A stretch of DNA of 64,000 nucleotides. Origin: Gordius sp. MW1 (Eukaryota; Nematomorpha; Gordioida; Gordea; Gordiidae). Positions within the stretch are counted from its first letter, which is position 1; the number at the start of each line of letters is the position of its first letter. The notes under the pieces are model-generated. The model had not been told where the DNA came from. It saw only the letters and a program-made list of their open reading frames with translations, and made no database searches. The stretch is from positions 16,430,001 to 16,494,000 of the forward strand of contig OZ038526.1 in NCBI GenBank assembly GCA_964036665.1, in the 5' to 3' direction. Position numbers and translations under genes: made by a program. Of the stretch, positions 1 through 12,142 are shown in pieces.

Positions 1-110
1 CAAAATGATAGTTCTCGCAGCTTAAAACTTCTTTTCCGAAGTCAATCGAGGATAATAGGATTCCCAAATTGGCTTACTTTTATATATTTTTTTATGCTCT
101 TTCACATAGA

Positions 111-160
111 ATAACAAAAAATAAATATTTTTACCTCAAAATTTTTCACATTTTTTTCTT
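111..160. other. Spaced A/T tracts, candidate bent DNA, repeated in each monomer
   Basis: In unit 1 there are A or T runs at 116-121, 128-132, 138-146 and 151-157, with centres about 12 bp apart. Near-helical spacing of A tracts can bend DNA, and many satellites are curved. The spacing here is a little longer than the 10.5-bp turn, so the bend may be modest or writhing. The same block exists in almost all units, where the first A run varies in length and explains many 1-4 bp length differences. It is missing from the 121-bp and 163-bp units. Confidence 0.5.
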
Positions 161-298
161 TCAACCGTATTGATCCGATGAAAGTTGTCGTTTTCAGACA
201 CGATTTCCATGATAAAAAGTAAAAATTTATCAGAATCATAAAACTATTACTTTGAAATCATGATCGCATAGAGCAGTTTTCAAAAATTAAGCACTCAC

Positions 299-325
299 GT
301 TGCGATACAACATACTAATCGCAAC
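299..325. repeat. Perfect 8-bp inverted repeat, present in most monomers
   Basis: GTTGCGAT at 299-306 and its exact reverse complement ATCGCAAC at 318-325 are separated by 11 bases. The same pair occurs near the end of most units, so a short hairpin could form in single-stranded DNA or RNA. Variant arms (CTTGCGAT with ATCGTAAC in unit 9; GTTGCTAT in several; ATCGAGAC around the 163-bp units) are not matched by compensating changes on the other side. This speaks against strong selection for base pairing. A role in protein binding is possible but unproven. Confidence 0.7.
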
Positions 326-1385
326 AATAAAACCTTGTCTTTTGTCAAAATGATAGTTCTCGCAGCTTAAAACTTCTTTTTCGAAGTCAATCGAGGATAA
401 TAGGATTCTCAAATTGGCTTACTTTTATATATTTTTTCAAGCTCTTTCACATAGAATAACAAAAAATAAATATTTTTACCTCAAAATTTTTCACATTTTT
501 ATCTATCAACCCTATTCATCCGATGAAAGTTGTCGTTTTCAGATATGATTTTGATGATAAAAAGTTAAAATTTATCAGAATAAGAAAACTATTACTTTGA
601 AATCATGATCGCATAGAGCAGTTTTCAAAAATTAAGCACTCACTTTGCGATACAACAAACTAATCGCAACAATAAAACCTTGTCTTTTGTCAAAATGATA
701 GTTCTCGCAACTTAAAACTGTTTTTCGGAAGTCAATGCAGGATAATAGGATTCTCAAATTGGCTTACTTTTATATATTTTTTCAAGCTCTTTCACATAGA
801 ATAACAAAAAAATAAGTATTTTTACCTCAAAATTTTTCATATTTTTTTCTTTCAACCGTATTCATCCGATGAAAGTTGTCGTTTTCAGACACGATTTCCA
901 TGATAAAAAGTTAAAATTTATCAGAATCAGAAAACTATTACTTTGAAATCATGATGGCACAGAGCAGTTTTCAAAAATTAAGCCCTCACGTTGCGATACA
1001 ACAAACTAATCGCAACAATAAAACCTTGTCTTTTGTCAAAATGATAGTTCTCGCAACTTAAAACTTCTTTTCGGAAGTCAATCGAGGATAATAGGATTCT
1101 CAAATCGGCTTACTTTTATATATTTTTTCAAGCTCTTTCACATAGAATAACAAAAAAAAATGAGTATTTTTACCTCAAAATTTTTCATATTTTTTTCTTT
1201 CAACCGTATTCATCCGATGAAAGTTGTCGTTTTCAGACACGATTTCCATGATAAAAAGTTAAAATTTAATAGAAACCAGAAAACTATTACTTTGAAATCA
1301 TGATCGCATAGAGCAGTTTTTAAAAATTAAGCCCTCACGTTGCGATACAACAAACTAATCGCAACAATAAAGCCTTGTCTTTTGT

Positions 1386-2764
1386 CAAAATGATAGTTCT
1401 CGCAGCTTAAAACTTCTTTTCCGAAGTCAATCGAGGATAATAGGATTCTCAAATTGGCTTACCTTTATATATTTTTTCAAGCTCTTTCACATAGAATAAC
1501 AAAAAATAAATATTTTTACCTCAAAAATTTTCACATTTTTTTCTTTCAACCGTAATCATCCGATAAAAGTTGTCGTTTTCAGACACGATTTCCATGATAA
1601 AAAGTTAAAATATATCAGAATCAGAAAACTATTACTTTGAAATCATGATCGCATACAGCAGTATTCAAAAATTAAGCACTCACGTTGCGATACAACAAAC
1701 TAATCGCAACAATAAAACCTTATCTTTTGTCAAAATGATAGTTCTCGCAACTGAAAACTTCTTTTCGGAAGTCAATGCAGGATAATAGGATTCTCAAATT
1801 GGCTTACTTTTATATATTTTTTCAAGCTCTTTCGCATAGAATAACAAAAAATAAATATTTAACCTCAAAATTTTTCATATTTTTTTCTTTCAACCGTATT
1901 CATCCGATGAAAGTTGTCGTTTTCAGACACGATTTCCATGATAAAAAGTTAAAATTTATCAGAATCAGAAAACTATTACTTTGAAATCATGATCGCATAG
2001 AGCAGTTTTCAAAAATTGAGCACTCACGTTGAGATACAACCAACTAATCGCAACAATAAAACCTTTTCTTTTGTCAAAATGATAGTTCTCGCAGCTTAAA
2101 ACTTCTTTTCCGAAGTCAATCGAGGATAATAGGATTCCCAAATTGGCTTACTTTTATATATTTTTTTATGCTCTTTCACATAGAATAACAAAAAATAAAT
2201 ATTTTTACCTCAAAATTTTTCACATTTTTTTCTTTCAACCGTATTGATCCGATGAAAGTTGTCGTTTTCAGACACGATTTCCATGATAAAAAGTAAAAAT
2301 TTATCAGAATCATAAAACTATTACTTTGAAATCATGATCGCATAGAGCAGTTTTCAAAAATTAAGCACTCACGTTGCGATACAACATACTAATCGCAACA
2401 ATAAAACCTTGTCTTTTGTCAAAATGATAGTTCTCGCAGCTTAAAACTTCTTTTTCGAAGTCAATCGAGGATAATAGGATTCTCAAATTGGCTTACTTTT
2501 ATATATTTTTTCAAGCTCTTTCACATAGAATAACAAAAAATAAATATTTTTACCTCAAAATTTTTCACATTTTTATCTATCAACCCTATTCATCCGATGA
2601 AAGTTGTCGTTTTCAGATATGATTTTGATGATAAAAAGTTAAAATTTATCAGAATAAGAAAACTATTACTTTGAAATCATGATCGCATAGAGCAGTTTTC
2701 AAAAATTAAGCACTCACGTTGCGATACAACAAACTAATCGCAACAATAAAACCTTGTCTTTTGT
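1386..2764 (+). repeat. Four-monomer block duplicated at 6,526-7,904 (offset 5,140)
   Basis: Units 5-8 have lengths 345, 344, 345, 345, and units 20-23 have the same lengths in the same order. Shared private variants include CGTAATCATCCGATAAAAG in the first unit, CAGCAGTATTC at its end, GAGATACAACCAAC at the end of the second, and AAGTAAAAATTT in the third. The start of the first unit differs between the copies (GCAGCTT here, GCAACTT at 6,526), which marks an exchange point. The last two units also match the first 690 bases of the window (units 1-2), so this pair exists at least three times nearby. Confidence 0.85.
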
Positions 2765-5164
2765 CAAAATGATAGTTCTCGCAACTTAAAACTTCTTTTC
2801 GGAAGTCAATCGAATAGGATTCTCAAATTGGCTTACCTTTATATATTTTTTCAAGCTCTTTCACATAGAATAACATAAGTATTTTTACCTCAAAATTTTT
2901 CATATTTTTTTCTTTCAACCGTATTCATCCGATGAAAGTTGTCGTTTTCAGACACGATTTCCATGATAAAAAGTTAAAATATATCAGAATCAGAAAACTA
3001 TTACTTTGAAATCATGATCGCATAGAGCAGTTTTCAAAAATTAAGCAGTCACCTTGCGATACAACAAACTAATCGTAACAATAAAACCTTGTCTTTTGTC
3101 AAAATGTTAGTTCTCGCACCTTAAAACTTCTTTTCGGAAGTCAATCGAGGATAATAGGATTCTCAAATTGACTTACTTTTATATATTTTTTCAAGCTCTT
3201 TCGCATAGAATAACAAAAATAAATATTTAACCTCAAAATTTTTCACATTTTTTTCTTTCAACCGTATTCATCCGATGAAAGTTGTCGTTTTCAGACACGA
3301 TTTCCATGATAAAAAGTTAAAATTTGTCAGAATCAGAAAACTATTACTTTGAAATCATGATCGCATAGAGCAGTTTTCAAAAATTGAGCACTCACGTTGC
3401 GATACAACAAACTAATCGCAACAATAAAACCTTGTCTTTTGTCAAAATGATAGTTCTCGCAACTTAAAACTTCTTTTCGGAAGTCAATGCAGGATAATAG
3501 GATTCTCAAATTGGCTTACTTTTATATATTTTTTCAAGCTCTTTCACATAGAATAACAAAAAAATAAGTATTTTTACCTTAAATTTTTCATATTTTTTTC
3601 TTTCAGCCGTATTCATCCGATGAAAGTTGTCGTTTTCAGACACGATTTCCATGATAAAAAGTTAAAATATATCACAATCAGAAAACTATTCCTTTGAAAT
3701 CATGATCGCATAGAGCAGTTTTCAAAAATTAAGCACTCACGTTGCGATACAACAAACTAATCGCAACAATAAAACCTTGTCTTTTGTCAAAATGATAGTT
3801 CTCGCAGCTTAAAACTTCTTTTCCGAAGTCAATCGAGGATACTAGGATTCCCAAATTGGCTTACTTTATATATTTTTTTAAGCTCTTTCACATAGAATAA
3901 CAAAAAAAAAATATTTTTACCTCAAAATTTTTCACATTTTTTTCTTTCAACCGTATTGATCCGATGAAAGTTGTCGTTTTCAGACACGATTTCCATGATA
4001 AAAAGTTAAAATTTATCAAAGACATAATACTATTACTTTGAAATCATGATCCCATAGAGCAGTTTTCAAAAATTAAGCACTCACGTTGCGATACAACAAA
4101 CTAATCGCAACAATAAAACCTTGTATTTTGTCAAAATGATAGTTCTCGCAACTTAAAACTTCTTTTCGGAAGTCAATGCAGGATAATAGGATTCTCAAAT
4201 TGGCTTACTTTTATATATTTTTTCAAGCTCTTTCACATAGAATAACAAAAAATAAATATTTTTACCTCAAAATTATTCACATTTTTATCTTTCAACCCTA
4301 TTCATCCGATGAAAGTTGTCGTTTTCAGATATTTTGATGATAAAAAGTTAAAATTTATCAGAATCAGAAAACTATTACTTTGAAATCATGATCGCATAGA
4401 GCAGTTTTCAAAAATTAAGCAGTCACCTTGCGATACAACAAACTAATCGTAACAATAAAACCTTGTCTTTTGTCAAAATGATAGTTCTCGCACCTTAAAA
4501 CTTCTTTTCGGAAGTCAATCGAGGATAATAAGATTCTCAAATTGACTTACTTTTATATATTTTTTCAAGCTCTTTCGCATAGAATAACAAAAATAAATAT
4601 TTAACCTCAAAATTTTTCACATTTTTTTCTTTCAACCGTATTCATCCGATGAAAGTTGTTGTTTTCAGACACGATTTCCATGATAAAAAGTTAAAATTTA
4701 TCAGAATCAGAAAACTATTAATTTGAAATCATGATCGCATAGAGCAGTTTTCAAAAATTGAGCACTCACGTTGCGATACAACAAACTAATCGCAACAATA
4801 AAACCTTGTCTTTTGTCAAAATGATAGTTCTCGCAACTTAAAACTTCTTTTCGGAAGTCAATGCAGGATAATAGGATTCTCAAATTGGCTTACTTTTATA
4901 TATTTTTTCAAGCTCTTTCACATAGAATAACAAAAAAAATGAGTATTTTTACCTCAAAATTTTTCATATTTTTTTCTTTCAACCGTATTCATCCGATGAA
5001 AGTTGTCGTTTTCAGACACGATTTCCATGATAAAAAGTTAAAATTTAATAGAAACCAGAAAACTATAACTTTGAAATCATGATCGCATAGAGCAGTTTTT
5101 AAAAATTAAGCCCTCACGTTGCGATACAACAAACTAATCGCAACAATAAAGCCTTGTCTTTTGT

Positions 5165-6525
5165 CAAAATGATAGTTCTCGCAGCTTAAAACTTCTTTTC
5201 CGAAGTCAATCGAGGATAATAGGATTCTCAAATTGGCTTACTTTTATATATTTTTTCAAGCTCTTGCACATAGAATAACAAAAAATAAATATTTTTACCT
5301 CAAAATTTTTCACATTTTTTTCTTTCAACCGTATTCATCCGATAAAAGTTGTCGTTTTCAGACACGATTTCCATGATAAAAAGTTAAAATATATCAGAAT
5401 CAGAAAACTATTACTTTGAAATCATGATCGCATACAGCAGTATTCAAAAATTAAGCACTCACGTTGCGATACAACAAACTAATCGCAACAATAAAACCTT
5501 GTCTTTTGTCAAAATGATAGTTCTCGCAACTGAAAACTTCTTTTCGGAAGTCAATGCAGGATAATTTCTCAAATTGGCTTACTTATATATATTTTTTCAA
5601 GCTCTTTCGCATAGAATAACAAAAAATAAATATTTAACCTCAAAATTTTTCACATTTTTTTCTTTCAACCGTATTCATCCGATGAAAGTTGTCGTTTTCA
5701 GACACGATTTCCATGATAAAAAGTTAAAATTTATCAGAATCATAAAACTATTACTTTGAAATCATGATCGCATAGAGCAGTTTTCAAAAATTAAGCACTC
5801 ACTTTGCGATTCATCAAACTAATCGCAACAATAAAACCTTGTCTTTTGTCAAAATGATAGTTCTCGCAGCTTAAAACTTCTTTTTCGAAGTCAATCGAGG
5901 ATAATAGGATTCTCAAATTGGCTTACAAAGCTCTTTCACATAGAATAACAAAAAATAAATATTTTTACCTCAAAATTTTTCACATTTTTATCTTTCAACC
6001 CTATTCATCCGATGAAAGTTGTCGTTTTCAGATATGATTTTGATGATAAAAAGTTAAAATTTATCAGAATAAGAAAACTATTACTTTGAAATCATGATCG
6101 CATAGAGCAGTTTTCAAAAATTAAGCACTCACGTTGCGATACAACAAACTAATCGCAACAATAAAACCTTGTCTTTTGTCAAAATGATAGTTCTCGCAAC
6201 TTAAAACTTCTTTTCGGAAGTCAATGCAGGATAATAGGATTCTCAAATTGGCTTACTTTTATATATTTTTTCAAGCTCTTTCACATAGAATAACAAAAAA
6301 ATAAGTATTTTTACCTCAAAATTTTTCATATTTTTTTCTTTCAACCGTATTCATCCGATGAAAGTTGTCGTTTTCAGACACGATTTCCATGATAAAAAGT
6401 TAAAATTTATCAGAATCAGAAAACTATTACTTTGAAATCATGATGGCACAGAGCAGTTTTCAAAAATTAAGCCCTCACGTTGCGATACAACAAACTAATC
6501 GCAACAATAAAACCTTGTCTTTTGT
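5165..6525 (+). repeat. Four-monomer block duplicated at 11,798-13,158 (offset 6,633)
   Basis: Units 16-19 (345, 340, 330, 346 bp) reappear as units 36-39 with the same lengths at an exact offset of 6,633. Diagnostic shared features are GCTCTTGCACATAG in the first unit, GGATAATTTCTC (a short deletion) in the second, and a third unit of 330 bp in which the TATA-like tract is missing, so that GGCTTAC is joined straight to AAAGCTCTTTC. The fourth unit of the second copy changes type near its end, which marks another exchange. Confidence 0.85.
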
Positions 6526-7904
6526 CAAAATGATAGTTCTCGCAACTTAAAACTTCTTTTCCGAAGTCAATCGAGGATAATAGGATTCTCAAATTGGCTT
6601 ACCTTTATATATTTTTTCAAGCTCTTTCACATAGAATAACAAAAAATAAATATTTTTCCCTCAAAATTTTTCACATTTTTTTCTTTCAACCGTAATCATC
6701 CGATAAAAGTTGTCGTTTTCAGACACGATTTCCATGATAAAAAGTTAAAATATATCAGAATCAGAAAACTATTACTTTGAAATCATGATCGCATACAGCA
6801 GTATTCAAAAATTAAGCACTCACGTTGCGATACAACAAACTAATCGCAACAATAAAACCTTATCTTTTGTCAAAATGATAGTTCTCGCAACTGAAAACTT
6901 CTTTTCGGAAGTCAATGCTGGATAATAGGATTCTCAAATTGGCTTACTTTTATATATTTTTTCAAGCTCTTTCGCATAGAATAACAAAAAATAAATATTT
7001 AACCTCAAAATTTTTCACATTTTTTTCTTTCAACCGTATTCATCCGATGAAAGTTGTCGTTTTCAGACACGATTTCCATGATAAAAAGTTAAAATTTATC
7101 AGAATCAGAAAACTATTACTTTGAAATCATGATCGCATAGAGCAGTTTTCAAAAATTGAGCACTCACGTTGAGATACAACCAACTAATCGCAACAATAAA
7201 ACCTTTTCTTTTGTCAAAATGATAGTTCTCGCAGCTTAAAACTTCTTTTCCGAAGTCAATCGAGGATAATAGGATTCCCAAATTGGCTTACTTTTATATA
7301 TTTTTTTAAGCTCTTTCACATAGAATAACAAAAAATAAATATTTTTACCTCAAAATTTTTCACATTTTTTTCTTTCAACCGTATTGATCCGATGAAAGTT
7401 GTCGTTTTCAGACACGATTTCCATGATAAAAAGTAAAAATTTATCAGAATCATAAAACTATTACTTTGAAATCATGATCGCATAGAGCAGTTTTCAAAAA
7501 TTAAGCACTCACGTTGCGATACAACATACTAATCGCAACAATAAAACCTTGTCTTTTGTCAAAATGATAGTTCTCGCAGCTTAAAACTTCTTTTTCGAAG
7601 TCAATCGAGGATAATAGGATTCTCAAATTGGCTTACTTTTATATATTTTTTCAAGCTCTTTCACATAGAATAACAAAAAATAAATATTTTTACCTCAAAA
7701 TTTTTCACATTTTTATCTTTCAACCCTATTCATCCGATCAAAGTTGTCGTTTTCAGATATGATTTTGATGATAAAAAGTTAAAATTTATCAGAATAAGAA
7801 AACTATTACTTTGAAATCATGATCGCATAGAGCAGTTTTCAAAAATTAAGCACTCACGTTGCGATACAACAAACTAATCGCAACAATAAAACCTTGTCCT
7901 TTGT
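6526..7904 (+). repeat. Second copy of the 1,386-2,764 block
   Basis: Units 20-23 repeat units 5-8 with identical spacing. Unit 19 just before it matches unit 3 (shared CATGATGGCACAGAGC and AAGCCCTCACG), whereas the first copy has one extra unit (1,037-1,385) between those neighbours. The two copies therefore differ by one exact monomer. Small private differences exist, such as CAATGCTGGATAA here against CAATGCAGGATAA in unit 6, and CCGATCAAAG in unit 23. Confidence 0.85.
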
Positions 7905-10900
7905 CAAAATGATAGTTCTCGCAACTTAAAACTTCTTTTCAGAAGTCAATGCAGGATAATAGGATTCTCAAATTAGCTTACTTTTATATATTTTTTCAAG
8001 CTCTTTCACATAGAATAACAATTGTCAAAATGATAGTTCTCGCAGCTTAAAACTTCTTTTCCGAAGTCAATCGAGGATAATAGGATTCTCAAATTGGCTT
8101 ACTTTTATATATTTTTTCAAGCTCTTTCAAATAGAATAACAAAAAATAAATATTTTTACCTCAAAATTTTTCACATTTTTTTCTTTCAACCGTATTCATC
8201 CGATGAAAGTTGTCGTTTTCAGATACGATTTTCATGATAAAAAGTTAAAATTTATCAGAATAAGAAAACTATTACTTTGAAATCATGATCGCATAGAGCA
8301 GTTTTTAAAAATTAAGCACTCACGTTGCGATACAACAAACTAATCGCAACAATAAAACCTTTTCTTTTGTCAAAATGATAGTTCTCGCAGCTTAAAACTT
8401 CTTTTCCGAAGTCAATCGAGGATAATAGGATTCCCAAATTGGCTTACTTTTATATATTTTTTTAAGCTCTTTCACATAGAATAACAAAAAATAAATATTT
8501 TTACCTCAAAATTTTTTTACATTTTTTTCTTTCAACCGTATTCATCCGATGAAAGTTGTCGTTTTCAGACACGATTTCCATGATAAAAAGTTAAAATTTA
8601 TCAGAATCAGAAAACTATTACTTTGAAATCATGATCGCATAGAGCAGTTTTCAAAAATTGAGCACTCACGTTGAGATACAACCAACTAATCGCAACAATA
8701 AAACCTTTTCTTTTGTCAAAATGATAGTTCTCGCAGCTTAAAACTTCTTTTCCGAAGTCAATCGAGGATAATAGGATTCCCAAATTGGCTTACTTTTATA
8801 TATTTTTTTAAGCTCTTTCACATAGAATAACAAAAAATAAATATTTTTACCTCAAAATTTTTCACATTTTTTTCTTTCAAACGTATTGATCCGATGAAAG
8901 TTGTCGTTTTCAGACACGATTTCCATGATAAAAAGTTAAAATTTATCAGAATCATAAAACTATTACTTTGAAATCATGATCGCATAGAGCAGTTTTCAAA
9001 AATTAAGCACTCACGTTGCGATAAAACATACTAATCGCAACAATAAAACCTTGTCTTTTGTCAAAATGATAGTTCTCGCAGCTTAAAACTTCTTTTTCGA
9101 AGTCAATCGAGGATAATAGGATTCTCAAATTGGCTTACTTTTATATATTTTTTCAAGCTCTTTCACATAGAATAACAAAAAATAAATATTTTTACCTCAA
9201 AATTTTTCACATTTTTATCTATCATCCCTATTCATCCGATGAAAGTTGTCGTTTTCAGATATGATTTTGATGATAAAAAGTTAAAATTTATCAGAATAAG
9301 AAAACTATTACTTTGAAATCATGATCGCATAGAGCAGTTTTCAAAAATTAAGCACTCACGTTGCGATACAACAAACTAATCGCAACAATAAAACCTTGTC
9401 TTTTGTCAAAATGATAGTTCTCGCAACTTAAAACTTCTTTTCGGAAGTCAATCGAATAGGATTCTCAAATTGGCTTACCTTTATATATTTTTTCAAGCTC
9501 TTTCACATAGAATAACATAAGTATTTTTACCTCAAAATTTTTCATATTTTTTTCTTTCAACCGTATTCATCCGATGAAAGTTGTCGTTTTCAGACACGAT
9601 TTCCATGATAAAAAGTTAAAATATATCAGAATCAGAAAACTATTACTTTAAAATCATGATCGCATAGAGCAGTTTTCAAAAATTAAGCAGTCACCTTGCG
9701 ATACAACAAACTAATCGTAACAATAAAACCTTGTCTTTTGTCAAAATGTTAGTGCACCTTAAAACTTCTTTTCGGAAGTCAATCGAGGATAATAGGATTC
9801 TCAAATTGACTTACTTTTATATATTTTTTCAAGCTCTTTCGCATAGAATAACAAAAATAAATATTTAACCTCAAAATTTTTCACATTTTTTTCTTTCAAC
9901 CGTATTCATCCGATGAAAGTTGTCGTTTTCAGACACGATTTCCATGATAAAAAGTTAAAATTTGTCAGAATCAGAAAACTATTACTTTGAAATCATGATC
10001 GCATAGAGCAGTTTTTAAAAATTGAGCACTCACGTTGCGATACAACAAACTAATCGCAACAATAAAACCTTGTCTTTTGTCAAAATGATAGTTCTCGCAA
10101 CTTAAAACTTCTTTTCGGAAGTCAATGCAGGATAATAGGATTCTCAAATTGGCTTACTTTTATATATTTTTTCAAGCTCTTTCACATAGAATAACAAAAA
10201 AATAAGTATTTTTACCTTAAATTTTTCATATTTTTTTCTTTCAGCCGTATTCATCCGATGAAAGTTGTCGTTTTCAGACACGATTTCCATGATAAAAAGT
10301 TAAAATATATCACAATCAGAAAACTATTCCTTTGAAATCATGATCGCATAGAGCAGTTTTCAAAAATTAAGCACTCACGTTGCGATACAACAAACTAATC
10401 GCAACAATAAAACCTTGTCTTTTGTCAAAATGATAGTTCTCGCAGCTTAAAACTTCTTTTCCGAAGTCAATCGAGGATACTAGGATTCCCAAATTGGCTT
10501 ACTTTATATATTTTTTTAAGCTCTTTCACATAGAATAACAAAAAATAAATATTTTTACCTCAAAATTTTTCACATTTTTTTCTTTCAACCGTATTCATCC
10601 GATAAAAGTTGTCCTTTTTAGACACGATTTCCATGATAAAAAGTTAAAATTTGTCAGAATGAGAAAACTATTACTTTGAAATCATGATCGCATAGAGCAG
10701 TTTTCAAAAATGAAGCACTCACGTTGCTATACAACAAACTAATCGCAACAATAAAACCTTGTCTTTTGTCAAAATGATAGTTCTCGCAGCTTAAAACTTC
10801 TTTTCCGAAGTCAATCGAGGATACTAGGATTCCCAAATTGGCTTACTTTATATATTTTTTTAAGCTCTTTCACATAGAATAACAAAAAAAAATATTTTTA

Positions 10901-11453
10901 CCTCAAAATTTTTCACATTTTTTTCTTTAACCGTATTGATCCGATGAAAGTTGTCGTTTTCAGACACAATTTCCATGATAAAAAGTTAAAATTTATCAAA
11001 GACATAATACTATTACTTTAAAATCATGATCCCATAGAGCAGTTTTCAAAAATTAAGCACTCACGTTGCGATACAACAAACTAATCGCAACAATAAAACC
11101 TTGTATTTTGTCAAAATGATAGTTCTCGCAACTTAAAACTTCTTTTCGGAAGTCAATGCAGGATAATAGGATTCTCAAATTGGCTTACTTTTATATATTT
11201 TTTCAAGCTCTTTCACATAGAATAACAAAAAATAAATATTTTTACCTCAAAATTATTCACATTTTTAACTTTCAACCCTATTCATCCGATGAAAGTTGTC
11301 GTTTTCAGATATGATTTTGATGATAAAAAGTTAAAATTTATCAGAATCAGAAAACTATTACTTTGAAATCATGATCGCATAAAGCAGTTTTAAAATTAAG
11401 CACTCACGTTGCGATACAACAACTAATCGCAACAATAAAGCCTTGTCTTTTGT
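7560..11453 (+). repeat. 3.9-kb block duplicated at 15,210-19,110
   Basis: Units 23-34 correspond one to one to units 46-57. The offset is exactly 7,650 bp through eight units, then 7,659, then 7,657. The two changes are small: unit 30 lacks 4 bp in its start (GTTAGTGCACC), unit 53 has a 5-bp ATAAT duplication, and unit 55 lacks 2 bp. The block includes the 121-bp truncated unit and the 335-bp unit with AATCGAATAGG and AACATAAGTATT. This is the longest clear segmental duplication in the left half. Confidence 0.9.
7905..8025 (+). repeat. Truncated monomer, 121 bp
   Basis: The unit begins normally, runs to CATAGAATAACAA and then joins directly to TTGTCAAAATG of the next unit. Compared with unit 1 about 224 bp are missing (positions 118 to 341 of the unit). 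The join creates a CAATTG at 8,019-8,024. The copy at 15,555 has the same join, so the deletion predates the 7,650-bp duplication. Its start is of the GCAACTT type, with AAATTAGCTTAC. Confidence 0.93.
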
Positions 11454-12142
11454 CAAAATGATAGTTCTCGCACCTTAAAACTTCTTTTCGGAAGTCAATC
11501 GAGGATAATAGGATTCTCAAATTGACTTACTTTTATATATTTTTTCAAGCTCTTTCGCATAGAATAACAAAAATAAATATTTAACCTCAAAATTTTTCAC
11601 ATTTTTTTCTTTCAACCGTATTCATCCGATGAAAGTTGTCGTTTTCAGACACGATTTCCATGATAAAAAGTTAAAATTTAATAGAAACCAGAAAACTATA
11701 ACTTTGAAATCATGATCGCATAGAGCAGTTTTTAAAAATTAAGCCCTCACGTTGCGATACAACAAACTAATCGCAACAATAAAGCCTTGTCTTTTGTCAA
11801 AATGATAGTTCTCGCAGCTTAAAACTTCTTTTCCGAAGTCAATCGAGGATAATAGGATTCTCAAATTGGCTTACTTTTATATATTTTTTCAAGCTCTTGC
11901 ACATAGAATAACAAAAAATAAATATTTTTACCTCAAAATTTTTCACATTTTTTTCTTTCAACCGTATTCATCCGATAAAAGTTGTCGTTTTCAGACACGA
12001 TTTCCATGATAAAAAGTTAAAATATATCAGAATCAGAAAACTATTACTTTGAAATCATGATCGCATACAGCAGTATTCAAAAATTAAGCACTCACGTTGC
12101 GATACAACAAACTAATCGCAACAATAAAACCTTGTCTTTTGT

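Larger units (their letters stand above)
1..345 (+). repeat. Reference satellite monomer (unit 1) with its internal landmarks
   Basis: A complete 345-bp unit used here as the coordinate frame. Landmarks: phase motif at 1-19; TTACTTT at 74-80 followed by a TATATATTTTTTT tract at about 81-93; A/T tracts at 116-121, 128-132, 138-146 and 151-157; GATGAAAGTTGTCG at 177-190; TTACTTT again at 247-253; the 8-bp palindrome ATCATGAT at about 257-264; an 8-bp inverted repeat at 299-306 and 318-325. The length is close to twice a nucleosome repeat, as in many plant and animal satellites. It carries stops in all frames and no gene. Its closest copies start at 2,075 and 7,215, sharing a GATTCCCAAATTGG start and GTATTGATCCGATG middle. 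Confidence 0.9.

Noticed and set aside
81-93. TATATATTTTTT as a promoter.
   Set aside because: In DNA this AT-rich a TATA-like run is expected by chance, and there is no gene or initiator signal beside it. It is mentioned only as a place of repeated deletion.
257-264. Palindrome ATCATGAT as an operator or a transposon end.
   Set aside because: It occurs once in each unit as part of the satellite, with no gene, no target-site duplication and no second end.
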